Source: JAEZRQ01 sp049294415
GTDB taxonomy: Bacteria; Patescibacteriota; Patescibacteriia; Patescibacteriales; UBA12465
Reading direction: 5' to 3'
Assembly (NCBI GenBank): GCA_049294415.1
Contig: JBAQCS010000008.1
Location: forward strand, 1-16,466
DNA: 16,466 nt
The first letter of the stretch is position 1. Every line of letters starts with the position of its first letter. The translations under genes and the position numbers were made by a program. Positions 1 to 8,394 of this stretch are shown here, piece after piece. Below the pieces are notes generated by a model, which was given only the letters and a program-made list of their open reading frames with translations, had not been told where the DNA came from and ran no database searches.

Positions 1-20
1 AAAAGAACTGGGCTAAAAAA

Positions 21-446
21 TTAAAGTTTAATACCGGCTGGAGTAGCAGTTCCAATACCAGATGTAATACCTCCAGTAGCTGTACCTAAACAATAGGTTA
101 AACTATAAGATCTGTTAGAATCTTGAACTGTATAAGTATAGACAGTAGCAGCAGCACAACTTCCATCAGCTGGTTGTGGAGGAGTTGGCACTTGGGACAT
201 ATAAACTGTTGTGCCTGACGAAATAACGGTTCCGGAAGTTGGAACAGTTGCTGGATAAATACCATAATCATTATAGTATAATTCCAAAGCAGTTTGGATT
301 TGTTTAACATCAGCTACACGACGAGCATCACGCGCACGAGCACGAGCATTGTTTAAGGCTACGATTGAAAGAGTAGCTAGTAAACCGATAATGGCAACTA
401 CCACCAGCAATTCAATTAATGTAAAACCTTGTTGATTCTTTTTCAT
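21..446 (-). CDS. Type IV pilin / pseudopilin
   Basis: Structural pilin-like subunit (141 aa) for the pilus machine encoded just upstream. The N-terminus is a class III prepilin signal: a short basic leader (MKKNQQG), then FTLIELLVVVAIIGLLA, with cleavage expected after Gly7 and the conserved Glu at mature position 5. The hydrophobic alpha1 helix continues into a charged stretch (RARARDARR), followed by a small Ser/Thr/Gly-rich globular domain. Cys97 and Cys119 could form the C-terminal disulfide loop typical of pilins. I start at ATG 446 because the further in-frame upstream codons (to 509) would put 21 residues, unlike a prepilin leader, before the basic leader; GAGAG lies upstream of 446. 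The gene follows pilC after a 126-nt gap with its own promoter, so it may be expressed at a different level from the assembly genes. Whether it is the major pilin or a minor pseudopilin cannot be decided. Confidence 0.9.
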   Translation of the reverse strand: MKKNQQGFTLIELLVVVAIIGLLATLSIVALNNARARARDARRVADVKQIQTALELYYNDYGIYPATVPTSGTVISSGTTVYMSQVPTPPQPADGSCAAATVYTYTVQDSNRSYSLTYCLGTATGGITSGIGTATPAGIKL

Positions 447-548
447 AAGATTCTCTCTCGATTTACAGATAATTATTTTGAGACTAGTATTCAAAATAAC
501 TATCAACAAAAAATGAGAAATTAAATTTAATTATTTTTTATATATTAT

Positions 549-557
549 ATTATAACA
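549..557 (-). promoter_or_regulatory. Extended -10 promoter of the pilin gene
   Basis: On the minus strand the gap between pilC and the pilin gene carries TGTTATAAT, an extended -10 (TGn plus consensus TATAAT). I see no good -35. It lies about 100 nt before the pilin ATG, leaving a long AU-rich leader. Confidence 0.55.
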
Positions 558-572
558 CTTTTTCTAAAAAAC

Positions 573-1778
573 TTAAAATTGGCTAGCCATATTATACATC
601 GGCATGATAACAGCCGCCACCATGATACCAACGCCTACACCCATAATGGTCATAATAATAGGCTCCATAAGAGTGCTTAAGTTAGCTAGCATCTTATCAG
701 CCTCACGACCATAAAAATCTGTTACCTTATCAAGCACTACATCAAGTTTACCAGTTCTTTCACCAACTGAAATCATTTGTGGCACCATCTTAGGAATAGT
801 TGATTCATTTTCCATCACTGAAGAAATTGGATTACCATCATTAATAGATTCTAAAGTTTTTAAAATAATTTCCTGATAAATAGTATTATGAACAACGCGA
901 GCTACAATCTCCAAGCTCTTAGTAATGGTCACGCCACCTTTTAATAAAGTAGATAACGATCTAGTAAATCTCATCAAATAAATATATTTAAATAGTGTGC
1001 CAAAAATTGGTACATGTAATTTAAAGTAATCTAAATTACGGCGACCGCCATAAGTTCTAAAATAAAAACGTCCTAAGAAAACTAAACCAACTAAAGCTAA
1101 ACCTAAAAATAATAAATAATTGGTTAAAAAATGAGAAGTCGCTACCACTACTTTAGTTGCAAATGGTAATTCAGCTCCCGACTCAGTTAAAACAGAAGTT
1201 AAATTAGGAATAACATAAACCATTAACACTACACCTACTCCAAGCAAACCACATAAAATAAAAATAGGATAAATCATAGCGCCTTTAACTTTAGACACCA
1301 TGTCATAATTTTTTTCCATCTCATCGGCCAAATAATTTAACACTTCATCCAATTTACCAGAGGTTTCACCACTGCGAACAATGTTAACGAAAAACTCTGA
1401 AAAAACACTAGGTCTCTTACCAAAAGCATCGGACAAAAGTGAACCAGCATCAACCTCAAAAGCAATTTCAGCAATCATGTTCTTGAGTGAAAAATTTTCT
1501 GTCTGCTCAATCAAAATTAAAAGGGATTCTACAACTGGCACATTAGCCGAAATCATAACTGAAAACTGACGAGCAAAGATAACTAAATCTTTAATCCCTG
1601 ATCTCTCAACAAATAGTCGAATTTTAGTTTCTAAATCACCTTCGGCTGGTGCTAAAGAAATAATTTCTAATTCTTTACGACGAAAACGTGAAACAAGATC
1701 AGTTTCATTCAAACCAATATCAATTCCAGTTTTGATTTTTCCTTTTTTGTTACGAGCTTTGTAGCGAAAAATTGGCAT
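573..1778 (-). CDS. pilC: Type IV pilus inner-membrane platform protein PilC (GspF family)
   Basis: Polytopic platform protein (401 aa, normal family length) that couples the PilB ATPase to pilin insertion. It opens with the family start (MPIFRYKARNKKGK) and carries the two GspF cytoplasmic domains. The first contains FARQFSVMISANVPVVESL and the second RFTRSLSTLLKGGVTITKSL, each followed by the SGETSGKLDEVL or VGERTGKLDVVL signature. Three membrane segments are visible, at about residues 165-190, 212-235 and 368-395. The gene begins 9 nt after the pilB stop, consistent with one operon. The call rests on these motifs and the order pilB-pilC-pilin. I see nothing truncated or odd. Confidence 0.95.
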   Translation of the reverse strand: MPIFRYKARNKKGKIKTGIDIGLNETDLVSRFRRKELEIISLAPAEGDLETKIRLFVERSGIKDLVIFARQFSVMISANVPVVESLLILIEQTENFSLKNMIAEIAFEVDAGSLLSDAFGKRPSVFSEFFVNIVRSGETSGKLDEVLNYLADEMEKNYDMVSKVKGAMIYPIFILCGLLGVGVVLMVYVIPNLTSVLTESGAELPFATKVVVATSHFLTNYLLFLGLALVGLVFLGRFYFRTYGGRRNLDYFKLHVPIFGTLFKYIYLMRFTRSLSTLLKGGVTITKSLEIVARVVHNTIYQEIILKTLESINDGNPISSVMENESTIPKMVPQMISVGERTGKLDVVLDKVTDFYGREADKMLANLSTLMEPIIMTIMGVGVGIMVAAVIMPMYNMASQF

Positions 1779-1787
1779 AAATAAAAA

Positions 1788-3548
1788 TTAGCTTTCAATA
1801 ATACGGAATATTTCCTCAACTGTGGTCAGCCCACGAGCGGCTTTTAATAAACCGTCTTGTTTAATGGAGATAAAATCCTGACTCTTTTTAACAGCCTCAA
1901 TATCTAAATTCTTATCACCTTCATTAATCATCTTCTTAAGCGCTTCATTAATTTCAATAGCTTCTGCTACGGCTATACGATTTAAATAACCAGTGTTTTC
2001 ACAACGAGGACAACCAACGGCCTGATGAAAAACAACTCCCTTTAAAAAATCTTCCGTAGTAGTAAAATCTTTTATTTCATCCTTCATAACATTAGCTGGA
2101 ATAAGTCTGATTTCATCAAAAATTAACTTAATAGCATCAGGGGCTAAATCTATTGGCTTTTTACAAGTATTACATAATTGACGAGCCAAACGCTGAGCTA
2201 CTACAGTTTTTAAAGTTGAAGATAATAAAAATCTTTCAATTTTCATATCCAGCAAACGAAAAACTGCTCCCAAGGCATCATTGGTATGCAAAGTAGATAA
2301 CACTAAGTGACCAGTTAAGGAAGCGTGAATAGCTAGTTCAGCAGTTTCCTCATCACGAATTTCTCCCACCATGATAATGTTAGGATCTTGACGTAATAAG
2401 GATCTAAGTCCAGAAGCAAAAGTAAAACCTACTTTAGGGCGAACCTGGGCCTGATTAATACCTTTAATTTCATATTCGACCGGATCTTCTAGGGTAGAAA
2501 TATTAACATCTTCTTGATTCAAAATAGTCATCACGGAATAAAGAGTAGTGGTTTTACCGGATCCAGTAGGACCAGTAACCAGTAAAATACCACTGGTTTT
2601 CTTCATACCATTTCTAATACATTTTAAAGCATTAGAATTAAAACCGAGAGACTCCAAGGTTGGAGCTCCACGAGTAGTATCTAAAATTCTCATAACCACT
2701 TTTTCCATACTAGCCAGCGGTAAAGTGGAGACACGAAAATCGATTTCGCGACCATTAATCACTAATCTAATACGACCGTCTTGAGGTACACGAGTTTCAT
2801 CTAATTTTAATTTAGCCAAAACTTTAATACGAGCAATAATAGCCGCGTGAATACTTTTTGGCAGTGTTAAAGAAGTATGCAAAATACCATCAATACGATA
2901 TCTAACACGACTTTCTTTAGCGTATGGTTCAATATGAATATCGGAAGCACGAGCTTCCACGGCATGTCTAATAATAACTGATACGATTTTAGAAACTGGA
3001 GCACTATTTATATCTTCTTCACTAATTCCTTCGTCGGAATCTTGTTTAACCTGAACTAGTTCCTCACCCTCTTCTCTAGCCTTAACTTCTAAGGCGCTAG
3101 AAATTTCTTCTTCAAGTTTTTGATATTGCTTAACACCTCTACCCCAAGAGCCTTCCGAAATAATAAAATAAACTGGGCGTAAATGTTCTTCAGAAGCCAA
3201 AAAATTAACAGCTTCCATGGCCTTTAAATCCGGCTCAACCATACCAATACTCACATCCTTATTCTCTCTACCAAAACTAATAATTTTATAAGTTCTAGAA
3301 ATTTCTTGAGGTAAAAAATTCAACACACCCTCAGTAATCTCTTCATTTTGAATATTATAATAAGGGAGCTTGTAAACCTCAGCTCTAGCCTTAGCCATAG
3401 CTTCTTCTTCTACTAAACCAGACCCAACTAAAAAAGAGCCTAGATTTTCTCCGGCAAAATTCTCTCTTTTTTTTAAATCAGCAACTTTTTCAACACTTAG
3501 CAAGCCATTTTGAAGCAAAATTGCTAAAAGTTGTTCATTCTTATTCAT
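1788..3548 (-). CDS. pilB: Type IV pilus assembly ATPase PilB (GspE family)
   Basis: Cytoplasmic hexameric motor that powers pilus extension (586 aa). An N-terminal T2SSE_N/MshEN-like region is followed by the ATPase core. Walker A is GPTGSGKTTT at residues 326-335, the Asp box region holds STLEDPVEY, Walker B is IIMVGEIRDEETAE, and the His box region is HLVLSTLHTNDA. A tetracysteine zinc site (Cys459/Cys462 and Cys513/Cys516) marks an extension-type PilB/GspE rather than the retraction ATPase PilT. I chose ATG 3548, 4 nt after the preceding stop, over a TTG at 3578 that would overlap the upstream gene by 26 nt and add an unusual leader. No pilT is present in this window. Confidence 0.95.
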   Translation of the reverse strand: MNKNEQLLAILLQNGLLSVEKVADLKKRENFAGENLGSFLVGSGLVEEEAMAKARAEVYKLPYYNIQNEEITEGVLNFLPQEISRTYKIISFGRENKDVSIGMVEPDLKAMEAVNFLASEEHLRPVYFIISEGSWGRGVKQYQKLEEEISSALEVKAREEGEELVQVKQDSDEGISEEDINSAPVSKIVSVIIRHAVEARASDIHIEPYAKESRVRYRIDGILHTSLTLPKSIHAAIIARIKVLAKLKLDETRVPQDGRIRLVINGREIDFRVSTLPLASMEKVVMRILDTTRGAPTLESLGFNSNALKCIRNGMKKTSGILLVTGPTGSGKTTTLYSVMTILNQEDVNISTLEDPVEYEIKGINQAQVRPKVGFTFASGLRSLLRQDPNIIMVGEIRDEETAELAIHASLTGHLVLSTLHTNDALGAVFRLLDMKIERFLLSSTLKTVVAQRLARQLCNTCKKPIDLAPDAIKLIFDEIRLIPANVMKDEIKDFTTTEDFLKGVVFHQAVGCPRCENTGYLNRIAVAEAIEINEALKKMINEGDKNLDIEAVKKSQDFISIKQDGLLKAARGLTTVEEIFRIIES

Positions 3549-3552
3549 AACT

Positions 3553-3954
3553 TTACTTAATCGCTTTATTATCAGCAAAAGGATTATTATTACCTACATC
3601 AACTCGGAAAAAAACTGGTTTAACAATAGACTGAGAACCATCTTCATTAGTAATTACTTGTTCCATGGCACTAGCATTTTCCCTAAAGTCAGTTTCTAAA
3701 GCATCTTGGGTTTTATTTAAATCATCGTAATCAAAAAGACTAAAATTAGTTTTAAGTGCTTTAATCTTTTCCTCACGTAATAAATCTAGATTTAATTCGT
3801 CTTTTTTATTAACAGTTGCCGGTGTTTGAGTTATACCAGAATCATACTTTAAAAAAGTACCAGCCAGCTCTGCCCTAAAAACAAAACTAGCTATACCAAT
3901 AATAACTATCAGTAGAACAAAAAAGTATATAACTTTTGATTCTTGTTTCTTCAT
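3553..3954 (-). CDS. Small single-pass membrane protein of the pilus operon
   Basis: Unrecognised 133-aa protein. Residues about 8-27 form one membrane segment (VIYFFVLLIVIIGIASFVF) after a short basic start, and the rest is a charged soluble domain predicted outside. It contains a putative helical stretch (LNLDLLREEKIKALKTNF) and ends in a short tail with NNPFADN. Its ATG overlaps the pilO TGA in an ATGA junction, so it is probably translationally coupled to pilO. It occupies the slot where pilP stands in Gram-negative pilMNOP operons, but it has no lipobox and no recognisable PilP sequence. I infer an accessory role in the PilM-N-O alignment complex from position only. Confidence 0.8.
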   Translation of the reverse strand: MKKQESKVIYFFVLLIVIIGIASFVFRAELAGTFLKYDSGITQTPATVNKKDELNLDLLREEKIKALKTNFSLFDYDDLNKTQDALETDFRENASAMEQVITNEDGSQSIVKPVFFRVDVGNNNPFADNKAIK

Positions 3955-4562
3955 TTTTTGTAATAATAAGTTACCATCTGTAAAGTAGCCGATCTTTCAC
4001 CTAAGCTAACACTAGTGATATCAAAAATTCTTAAATTATTTTCCAAAACTCCTAAGAAATTTTTCAAATTAGCATAATCAATAGAACCAATACTTAAGGA
4101 AATATTAATAACACCGATTTTATCAGACGCCTTAGCTAAAGTAACGTTACCAGTATTAGCAGCCGTATTTTTTGTTGTTTCACCTTCTTTAGTTAAGGTA
4201 ATTGAATTAGGTTCATAGCCATTTTTGGTAATAATTTCTTCTAATTCACCAAATAGCTTTTCCTTATTATAGTCATTAGGCAAAATACTATTAACACGCT
4301 CAGAATCCACTGGATCAATTTTCTTATAAGAATCAATAGTTGATTTTAAACTTAATAACTTGGATTGTTCAGCTTGATAAATTCTCTGTTGCTGACTGAT
4401 ATTATCAGAAATAGCCATAGTAGTAGCATCAACTTTAGGCTTTAAAACGAGAAAGTAAGACATTACTAATAAAAAAGAAATCAAAACTACTACAAACAAA
4501 TTAAAGTAAGTATTTAAGAAATTATTGATACTATTTTGTTGAGCAATTTTATTTTCAGTCAT
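3951..4562 (-). CDS. pilO: PilO-like type IV pilus inner-membrane protein
   Basis: Bitopic alignment-complex protein (203 aa). It has a short cytoplasmic N-terminus, one membrane helix at about residues 20-42 (LFVVVLISFLLVMSYFLVL), a coiled coil (QQQRIYQAEQSKLLSLKSTIDSYKK region, about 58-83), then an alpha/beta domain that includes LPNDYNKEKLFGELEEII. The topology, the phrase 'ISLSIGSIDYANLKNFLGVLE' (split here only for description) and the position directly after pilN match PilO. Sequence conservation in this family is low, so the name rests mainly on topology and order. Its ATG is 1 nt from the pilN stop, and its stop overlaps the next start. Confidence 0.75.
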   Translation of the reverse strand: MTENKIAQQNSINNFLNTYFNLFVVVLISFLLVMSYFLVLKPKVDATTMAISDNISQQQRIYQAEQSKLLSLKSTIDSYKKIDPVDSERVNSILPNDYNKEKLFGELEEIITKNGYEPNSITLTKEGETTKNTAANTGNVTLAKASDKIGVINISLSIGSIDYANLKNFLGVLENNLRIFDITSVSLGERSATLQMVTYYYKK

Positions 4563-4563
4563 A

Positions 4564-5223
4564 TTATCTATAAAATATTTCTGGTTTTACTTTTAATTCT
4601 AAATTAAAAGAAACTGGTGGTGTCTCATTAACCTTCTTTTCTGTTTCAGCATTTTTATCACCGCCACTGCCAGAAGCTCCATCGCTAACATCCACAAAAG
4701 AAACATATTTATCAGTTCTAAATTGTTTAACTTGCCAACTGATATCTCGGTAATTTCTAGTAGTAGCACTTAAACTATATGAACCTGATATATCACCAGA
4801 AAAACTGCCACCATAGGAAACAGAATTAAGAGTGTTTTTCTCTAACCAGGTAAAAAAGTTAGTCCAATAAATATGATTATCAATCATTTTTTGAGACACT
4901 ACTAACTTATCTTTAAAAATCATCACTTCCTCAGCTTGAGCTTTAATATTTTTAACACTCTGACTAACCGTTTCATAATCATTCTTCAAACTAACAGCTT
5001 TTTGCTCTTCTTGTTTTTGCCACCAATCCAAACCAAAATAAATCTCCGCTACAAATAGAGCGGCGACAAATAAAGGCAAAAATAAAGATAACATTCTTTT
5101 ATTCCATTCGAAGTCAACTTCCATTTCATCTTTAATCAGGTTTACTTCCAAAACTTCAGGGTTTACAAAACCACTATTTTCGATTTTCTTTGTTTTATTA
5201 TTTTTTAAATTAAACAATGACAT
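4564..5223 (-). CDS. pilN: PilN-like type IV pilus inner-membrane protein
   Basis: Bitopic partner of PilM and PilO (219 aa). The cytoplasmic N-terminus (MSLFNLKNNKTKK...) would bind PilM. It is followed by one membrane helix at about residues 45-66 (LSLFLPLFVAALFVAEIYFG), a coiled coil, and a soluble domain with the WTNFFTWLEKNTLNSVSYGG segment typical of PilN/fimbrial assembly proteins. A Gly/Ser/Asp-rich insertion (DGASGSGGDKNAE) precedes the last strand. The canonical PilN N-terminal INLLP motif is replaced by a diverged sequence. I use ATG 5223 rather than the TTG codon just before it. Its position between pilM and pilO supports the call. Confidence 0.75.
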   Translation of the reverse strand: MSLFNLKNNKTKKIENSGFVNPEVLEVNLIKDEMEVDFEWNKRMLSLFLPLFVAALFVAEIYFGLDWWQKQEEQKAVSLKNDYETVSQSVKNIKAQAEEVMIFKDKLVVSQKMIDNHIYWTNFFTWLEKNTLNSVSYGGSFSGDISGSYSLSATTRNYRDISWQVKQFRTDKYVSFVDVSDGASGSGGDKNAETEKKVNETPPVSFNLELKVKPEIFYR

Positions 5224-5235
5224 CAATATAGTTAA

Positions 5236-6276
5236 TTAATTTTCAATATCACGTAAAGCTAACCCCACGGCTACGGCTAATTTAGGACCAACTTCGTTAA
5301 TTACTGGACGTAACTCTTCAGCATAAACAACTCTACTAAAAGGATCTCCTACTATTACTTGTAAATTTAATTTATCACTTAAATATTCTGGTAATCCAGT
5401 TAACATTGAGCCGCCGCCAGATAAAATAATTTTTTCAACCTTCCCCTGATTGGACATATTAAAGAAATCCAACATGTATTCAATTTCGCTAACAATAGGA
5501 GCGATGGTCTTAACAATAATTGGTAATAGTTCCCCATTACCTTTTTCAGAAATTGATAAATCGATTTTAAACTGTTCAGCCTGAACAGCATCAAGCCCCA
5601 TGGCTGTCGCTAAATCTTTAGTAATAGTGTTACCACAAATTTCCAAGCTACGATTTAAAACTGGAATGCTTTCTTTAATAATAGAAATATCCGTACTATT
5701 AGCACCAATTTCTACAATCATCACGGTTGATTTATCGCTACCAAGTAATGATCTAACTAAAGAAAAAGTTTCAGTTTCTAAATTTAAAAGTTCTAAATCA
5801 GCTGCTTTAAAAATATCAATATATTTTCTAACTAATTTTTTTGGAGAGCCAGTTAAGAAAACTCTGGAGTTAGCTCTATCAGCGCCGGCGATAGCGGGCA
5901 TGATTTTAAAATCGATTTTCATTTCCTCAAGCGGTAATGGGATAACTTTCCTAGCTTCATCCGCTACAGCTTCAGCCATATTTTTCTTTTCCACATTATT
6001 CAAATTAATAATGGAAGAAAAAACTGCAAAAGTTGGAAGTGAGGCGGTAACACGCTTAGCCTTAATATTTGATTCCTTACAAACTTTATTAATAGCCTTG
6101 GCTAAATAAACTGTATCATCTATTTTAGTAAATTTAATATCACTGACATTTTCACTGAAAGCGTAATTAGACAAATAGATTTTCTTACCCTTCTTTTTTA
6201 GCTCAACTAATTTTAAAGATGAGTCGCCTATATCTACGCCTAAATAAGAATTGTCTGAACTGGAAAAAAGACCCAT
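5236..6276 (-). CDS. pilM: Type IV pilus assembly protein PilM (actin-like ATPase)
   Basis: Cytoplasmic actin-fold protein (346 aa, normal length) that binds the PilN tail and organises the alignment complex. The nucleotide-binding signatures are in order: phosphate 1 (YLGVDIGDSSLKLVELK, about 11-27), phosphate 2 (MIVEIGANSTDISII, about 184-198) and the adenosine motif (IILSGGGSMLTGLPEYL, about 285-301). The PilM-type segment EARKVIPLPLEEM is also present. It is the first gene of the operon, with ATG 20-odd nt downstream of an AT-rich leader and no Shine-Dalgarno. A 9-nt gap plus the TTG/ATG pair separates it from pilN. Confidence 0.95.
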   Translation of the reverse strand: MGLFSSSDNSYLGVDIGDSSLKLVELKKKGKKIYLSNYAFSENVSDIKFTKIDDTVYLAKAINKVCKESNIKAKRVTASLPTFAVFSSIINLNNVEKKNMAEAVADEARKVIPLPLEEMKIDFKIMPAIAGADRANSRVFLTGSPKKLVRKYIDIFKAADLELLNLETETFSLVRSLLGSDKSTVMIVEIGANSTDISIIKESIPVLNRSLEICGNTITKDLATAMGLDAVQAEQFKIDLSISEKGNGELLPIIVKTIAPIVSEIEYMLDFFNMSNQGKVEKIILSGGGSMLTGLPEYLSDKLNLQVIVGDPFSRVVYAEELRPVINEVGPKLAVAVGLALRDIEN

Positions 6277-6328
6277 AAAATAATAAATTAAAAGCTTAAA
6301 AATTACTGACCATTAACTGATAATCGGT

Positions 6329-6357
6329 TTGATATCTCTTGGTTTATATTATATAAT
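6329..6357 (+). promoter_or_regulatory. Promoter of the beta-propeller gene
   Basis: TTGATA (6329-6334), exactly 17 nt, then TATAAT (6352-6357): 5/6 and 6/6 matches to a sigma70-type promoter. It gives a leader of about 35 nt before ATG 6399. Confidence 0.75.
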
Positions 6358-6376
6358 AATTACAAGACAAAAGCAA
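6348..6376 (-). promoter_or_regulatory. Promoter of the pilM operon
   Basis: The minus strand shows TTGCTT (6376-6371), a 17-nt spacer and a consensus TATAAT (6353-6348). It lies about 70 nt before the pilM ATG. The -10 overlaps the -10 of the divergent plus-strand promoter by two bases. Confidence 0.55.
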
Positions 6377-6398
6377 AGAGTTAAAGTAAAAAAATATT

Positions 6399-7667
6399 AT
6401 GAACATATTTAGTAAATATAAAAAGGTTTGGCTCGTCATCGGATTCATTGCAATCACTATTGCCATCGGCTTCTTGCTTTATAAAATGTTTTTTCAAATT
6501 TCACCTCAAATCGTTACCGAGGTTACTCCCGTAGAAACTGGCGTAGGCGGATTGCCGCAGGCTGGTGAAGGTGGAGCTCAGCAAACTACTGATGGTGATG
6601 GTCAATTTCCTGGCAGCGGTAATATCACAACCACTGAAACGGGCACCATTACTAATGACCAGCCTGATCCTAATAAACCAAGCAATCTGGCTAATGGCGG
6701 ATTAACTGATACTAAGGCTATTGTTAGTTCTTCTAGTTTAAGTCCTTCCTTAAATAGTAATGGTGACGTTCAATATTATAATCGTGAAGATGGTTATTTT
6801 TATCGCATCAATAATAATGGTGATATAGAAAAAATGAGTGATCGTGTTTTTTATTCTGTGGATAAAGTTACTTGGGCACCAGACAACAATAAAGCTATTT
6901 TAGAATATCCTGATGGCTCCAAAATTTTATATGACTTTGAAACTAAAAAACAAATTAGTTATCCAAAGCACTGGGAAGATTTTTCTTTCTCGCCACAAAG
7001 CGATCAAGTTATAGCTAAAAGTATTGCACTGGACCCTGATAATAGATTTTTAACAGTCGCTGGCACTGATGGTTCAGCCGCTAGAAATATTGAAGAAATC
7101 GGTACTAATGCTGACAAGGTTATTACTGGCTGGTCACCTAATAATCAAATCGTGGCTACCTATACTAAGAGTTTGGATTTCGACAGACAAGAAGTTTTCT
7201 TTGTAGGTTTAAACGGTGAAAATTTTAAATCAACCATCGTTGAAGGACGCGGCTTAACTTATGAATGGTCCAAGACTGGTGATAGATTATTATATAGCGC
7301 CTATAATACCCGCAGTGATTTAAAACCAAAACTCTGGATCGTTGATGCTTCTGGCGACACTATCAATCAAAATCGCCGCAGCTTAGAAATAAATACTTGG
7401 GCTGATAAATGTACCTTCGCTAGCAACACGGAAATTTATTGTGCTGTACCAACTAGTTTAGAATCTGGTTCTGGCATCTTCCGTGAAATAGCGAGTAATG
7501 CCAGCGATGAAATTTATAAGATTGATTTAGAAACTGGTAATACTAAATTAGTAGCTATCCCTAATGGTAGTTTTAATGTTAAAGAAATAATGGTGGATGA
7601 CGGTCAAAACAGTTTAACTTTCTCCGATCAAAATAGTGGTGCTATTTATCAAATAAAATTAAAATAA
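6399..7667 (+). CDS. Membrane-anchored extracellular beta-propeller protein (TolB/PD40-like)
   Basis: 422-aa protein of unknown substrate. One N-terminal membrane helix at about residues 11-29 (VWLVIGFIAITIAIGFLLY) is followed by a long low-complexity linker rich in Gly, Thr, Gln and Asn (about 40-105). The remainder repeats the WD40-like/PD40 pattern: VTWAPDNNKAILEY, FSFSPQSDQVIAKS, GWSPNNQIVATYT and EWSKTGDRLLYSAY, spaced about 40-60 residues apart, as in TolB-type propellers. The fold is inferred from these blades. Topology places the propeller outside the cell on a flexible stalk. It is divergent from the pilus operon and shares its promoter region, so a surface role linked to the pilus is possible but unproven. 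A terminator follows directly. Confidence 0.8.
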   Translation: MNIFSKYKKVWLVIGFIAITIAIGFLLYKMFFQISPQIVTEVTPVETGVGGLPQAGEGGAQQTTDGDGQFPGSGNITTTETGTITNDQPDPNKPSNLANGGLTDTKAIVSSSSLSPSLNSNGDVQYYNREDGYFYRINNNGDIEKMSDRVFYSVDKVTWAPDNNKAILEYPDGSKILYDFETKKQISYPKHWEDFSFSPQSDQVIAKSIALDPDNRFLTVAGTDGSAARNIEEIGTNADKVITGWSPNNQIVATYTKSLDFDRQEVFFVGLNGENFKSTIVEGRGLTYEWSKTGDRLLYSAYNTRSDLKPKLWIVDASGDTINQNRRSLEINTWADKCTFASNTEIYCAVPTSLESGSGIFREIASNASDEIYKIDLETGNTKLVAIPNGSFNVKEIMVDDGQNSLTFSDQNSGAIYQIKLK

Positions 7668-7682
7668 TAAAGTCTTCTAAAT

Positions 7683-7716
7683 AACGCCTCCTCCCGTTTG
7701 GAAGAGGCGTTTTTTT
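7683..7716 (+). terminator. Intrinsic terminator after the propeller gene
   Basis: An 8-bp stem AACGCCTC (7683-7690) / GAGGCGTT (7704-7711), with extra inner pairing TCC/GGA around loop CGTTT, is followed by a T-run to 7716. The last T is adjacent to the comF ATG. Confidence 0.9.
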
Positions 7717-8349
7717 ATGTCTTTAAAAAAATTGTTACTTAATTGTTTGTTCCCTAAACAATGCTATGGTTGTGGTGCTAGCAAAACTTGGCTCTGCCAA
7801 AAATGTTTTTCTCAAATAAAAAAATATCAATGGCAAGCCCCACGTCATTTAGAAGAAGTTGATAACGTGTTGATAGCTAGTGAATATAACGACCCAGTGT
7901 TAAAAGAAATAATCCAAGCTTTTAAATTTAATTTTAATACTGAACTAGTTATTCCACTTGCCGCCCTGCTCTATTCTAGAATTGATTTAGCAACTTTAAA
8001 TAAAAATTATTTAATAGTACCCATCCCCTTACATAAAAAGAGGCAAGCTTGGAGAGGCTTTAATCAAAGCGAATTAATAGCTGATGAGTTAAGTAAATTA
8101 ACTGGCTGGATAATTAATAAAGATTTAATAAAAATAAAAAAGACTAAAGAACAGGCGGGCTTAAAAGAAACAGAGCGTTTAGTTAATCAGCTTAATGCTT
8201 TTATTTGGAAAGGAGCAAATTTAGCAGGACAAGATATTATTTTATTAGATGATATTATTACTAGCGGCGCTACCATTAGCCAAGCGGCTTTAGTTCTAAA
8301 ACAAGCTGGCGCTAGTGAAATTGTGGCTATGGCTGTAGCTAAGGGGTAA
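7717..8349 (+). CDS. comF: ComF family protein (zinc-ribbon phosphoribosyltransferase-like)
   Basis: 210-aa ComF-like protein; the family is linked to DNA uptake and natural transformation. The N-terminus has the family's start (LLLNCLFPKQCYGCG) and a four-cysteine zinc site, Cys16/Cys19 and Cys27/Cys30. The C-terminal type I phosphoribosyltransferase fold carries an intact PRPP loop, IILLDDIITSGATIS, and the family motif VPIPLHKKRQAWRGFNQSE. Start ATG 7717 is fixed by the conserved N-terminus, yet it lies immediately after a terminator U-tract with no room for a normal promoter or Shine-Dalgarno. Expression probably depends on terminator read-through. There is no terminator between its stop and the small-RNA promoter 11 nt downstream. 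Confidence 0.9.
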   Translation: MSLKKLLLNCLFPKQCYGCGASKTWLCQKCFSQIKKYQWQAPRHLEEVDNVLIASEYNDPVLKEIIQAFKFNFNTELVIPLAALLYSRIDLATLNKNYLIVPIPLHKKRQAWRGFNQSELIADELSKLTGWIINKDLIKIKKTKEQAGLKETERLVNQLNAFIWKGANLAGQDIILLDDIITSGATISQAALVLKQAGASEIVAMAVAKG

Positions 8350-8360
8350 TAAAAATCAAA

Positions 8361-8389
8361 TTGACTAGGGCTTTAGTTTTTTATATAAT
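8361..8389 (+). promoter_or_regulatory. Promoter of small RNA 1
   Basis: TTGACT (8361-8366), a 17-nt spacer and TATAAT (8384-8389), a near-perfect sigma70-type promoter. The expected start is at about 8395-8396, at the G-run just before the conserved RNA core. Confidence 0.8.
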
Positions 8390-8394
8390 AAAGG

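Noticed and set aside
447..509. Upstream extension of the pilin reading frame
   Set aside because: It would place 21 extra residues before the prepilin leader; prepilin leaders are short and basic, as from ATG 446.
3549..3578. TTG start that would lengthen PilB by 10 residues
   Set aside because: It overlaps the upstream gene, and ATG 3548 sits at normal operon spacing and begins a sensible PilB N-terminus.
5600..6109. Long open frame on the plus strand inside pilM
   Set aside because: It is antisense to a clear pilM with all actin-fold motifs. It arises from codon bias on the opposite strand.
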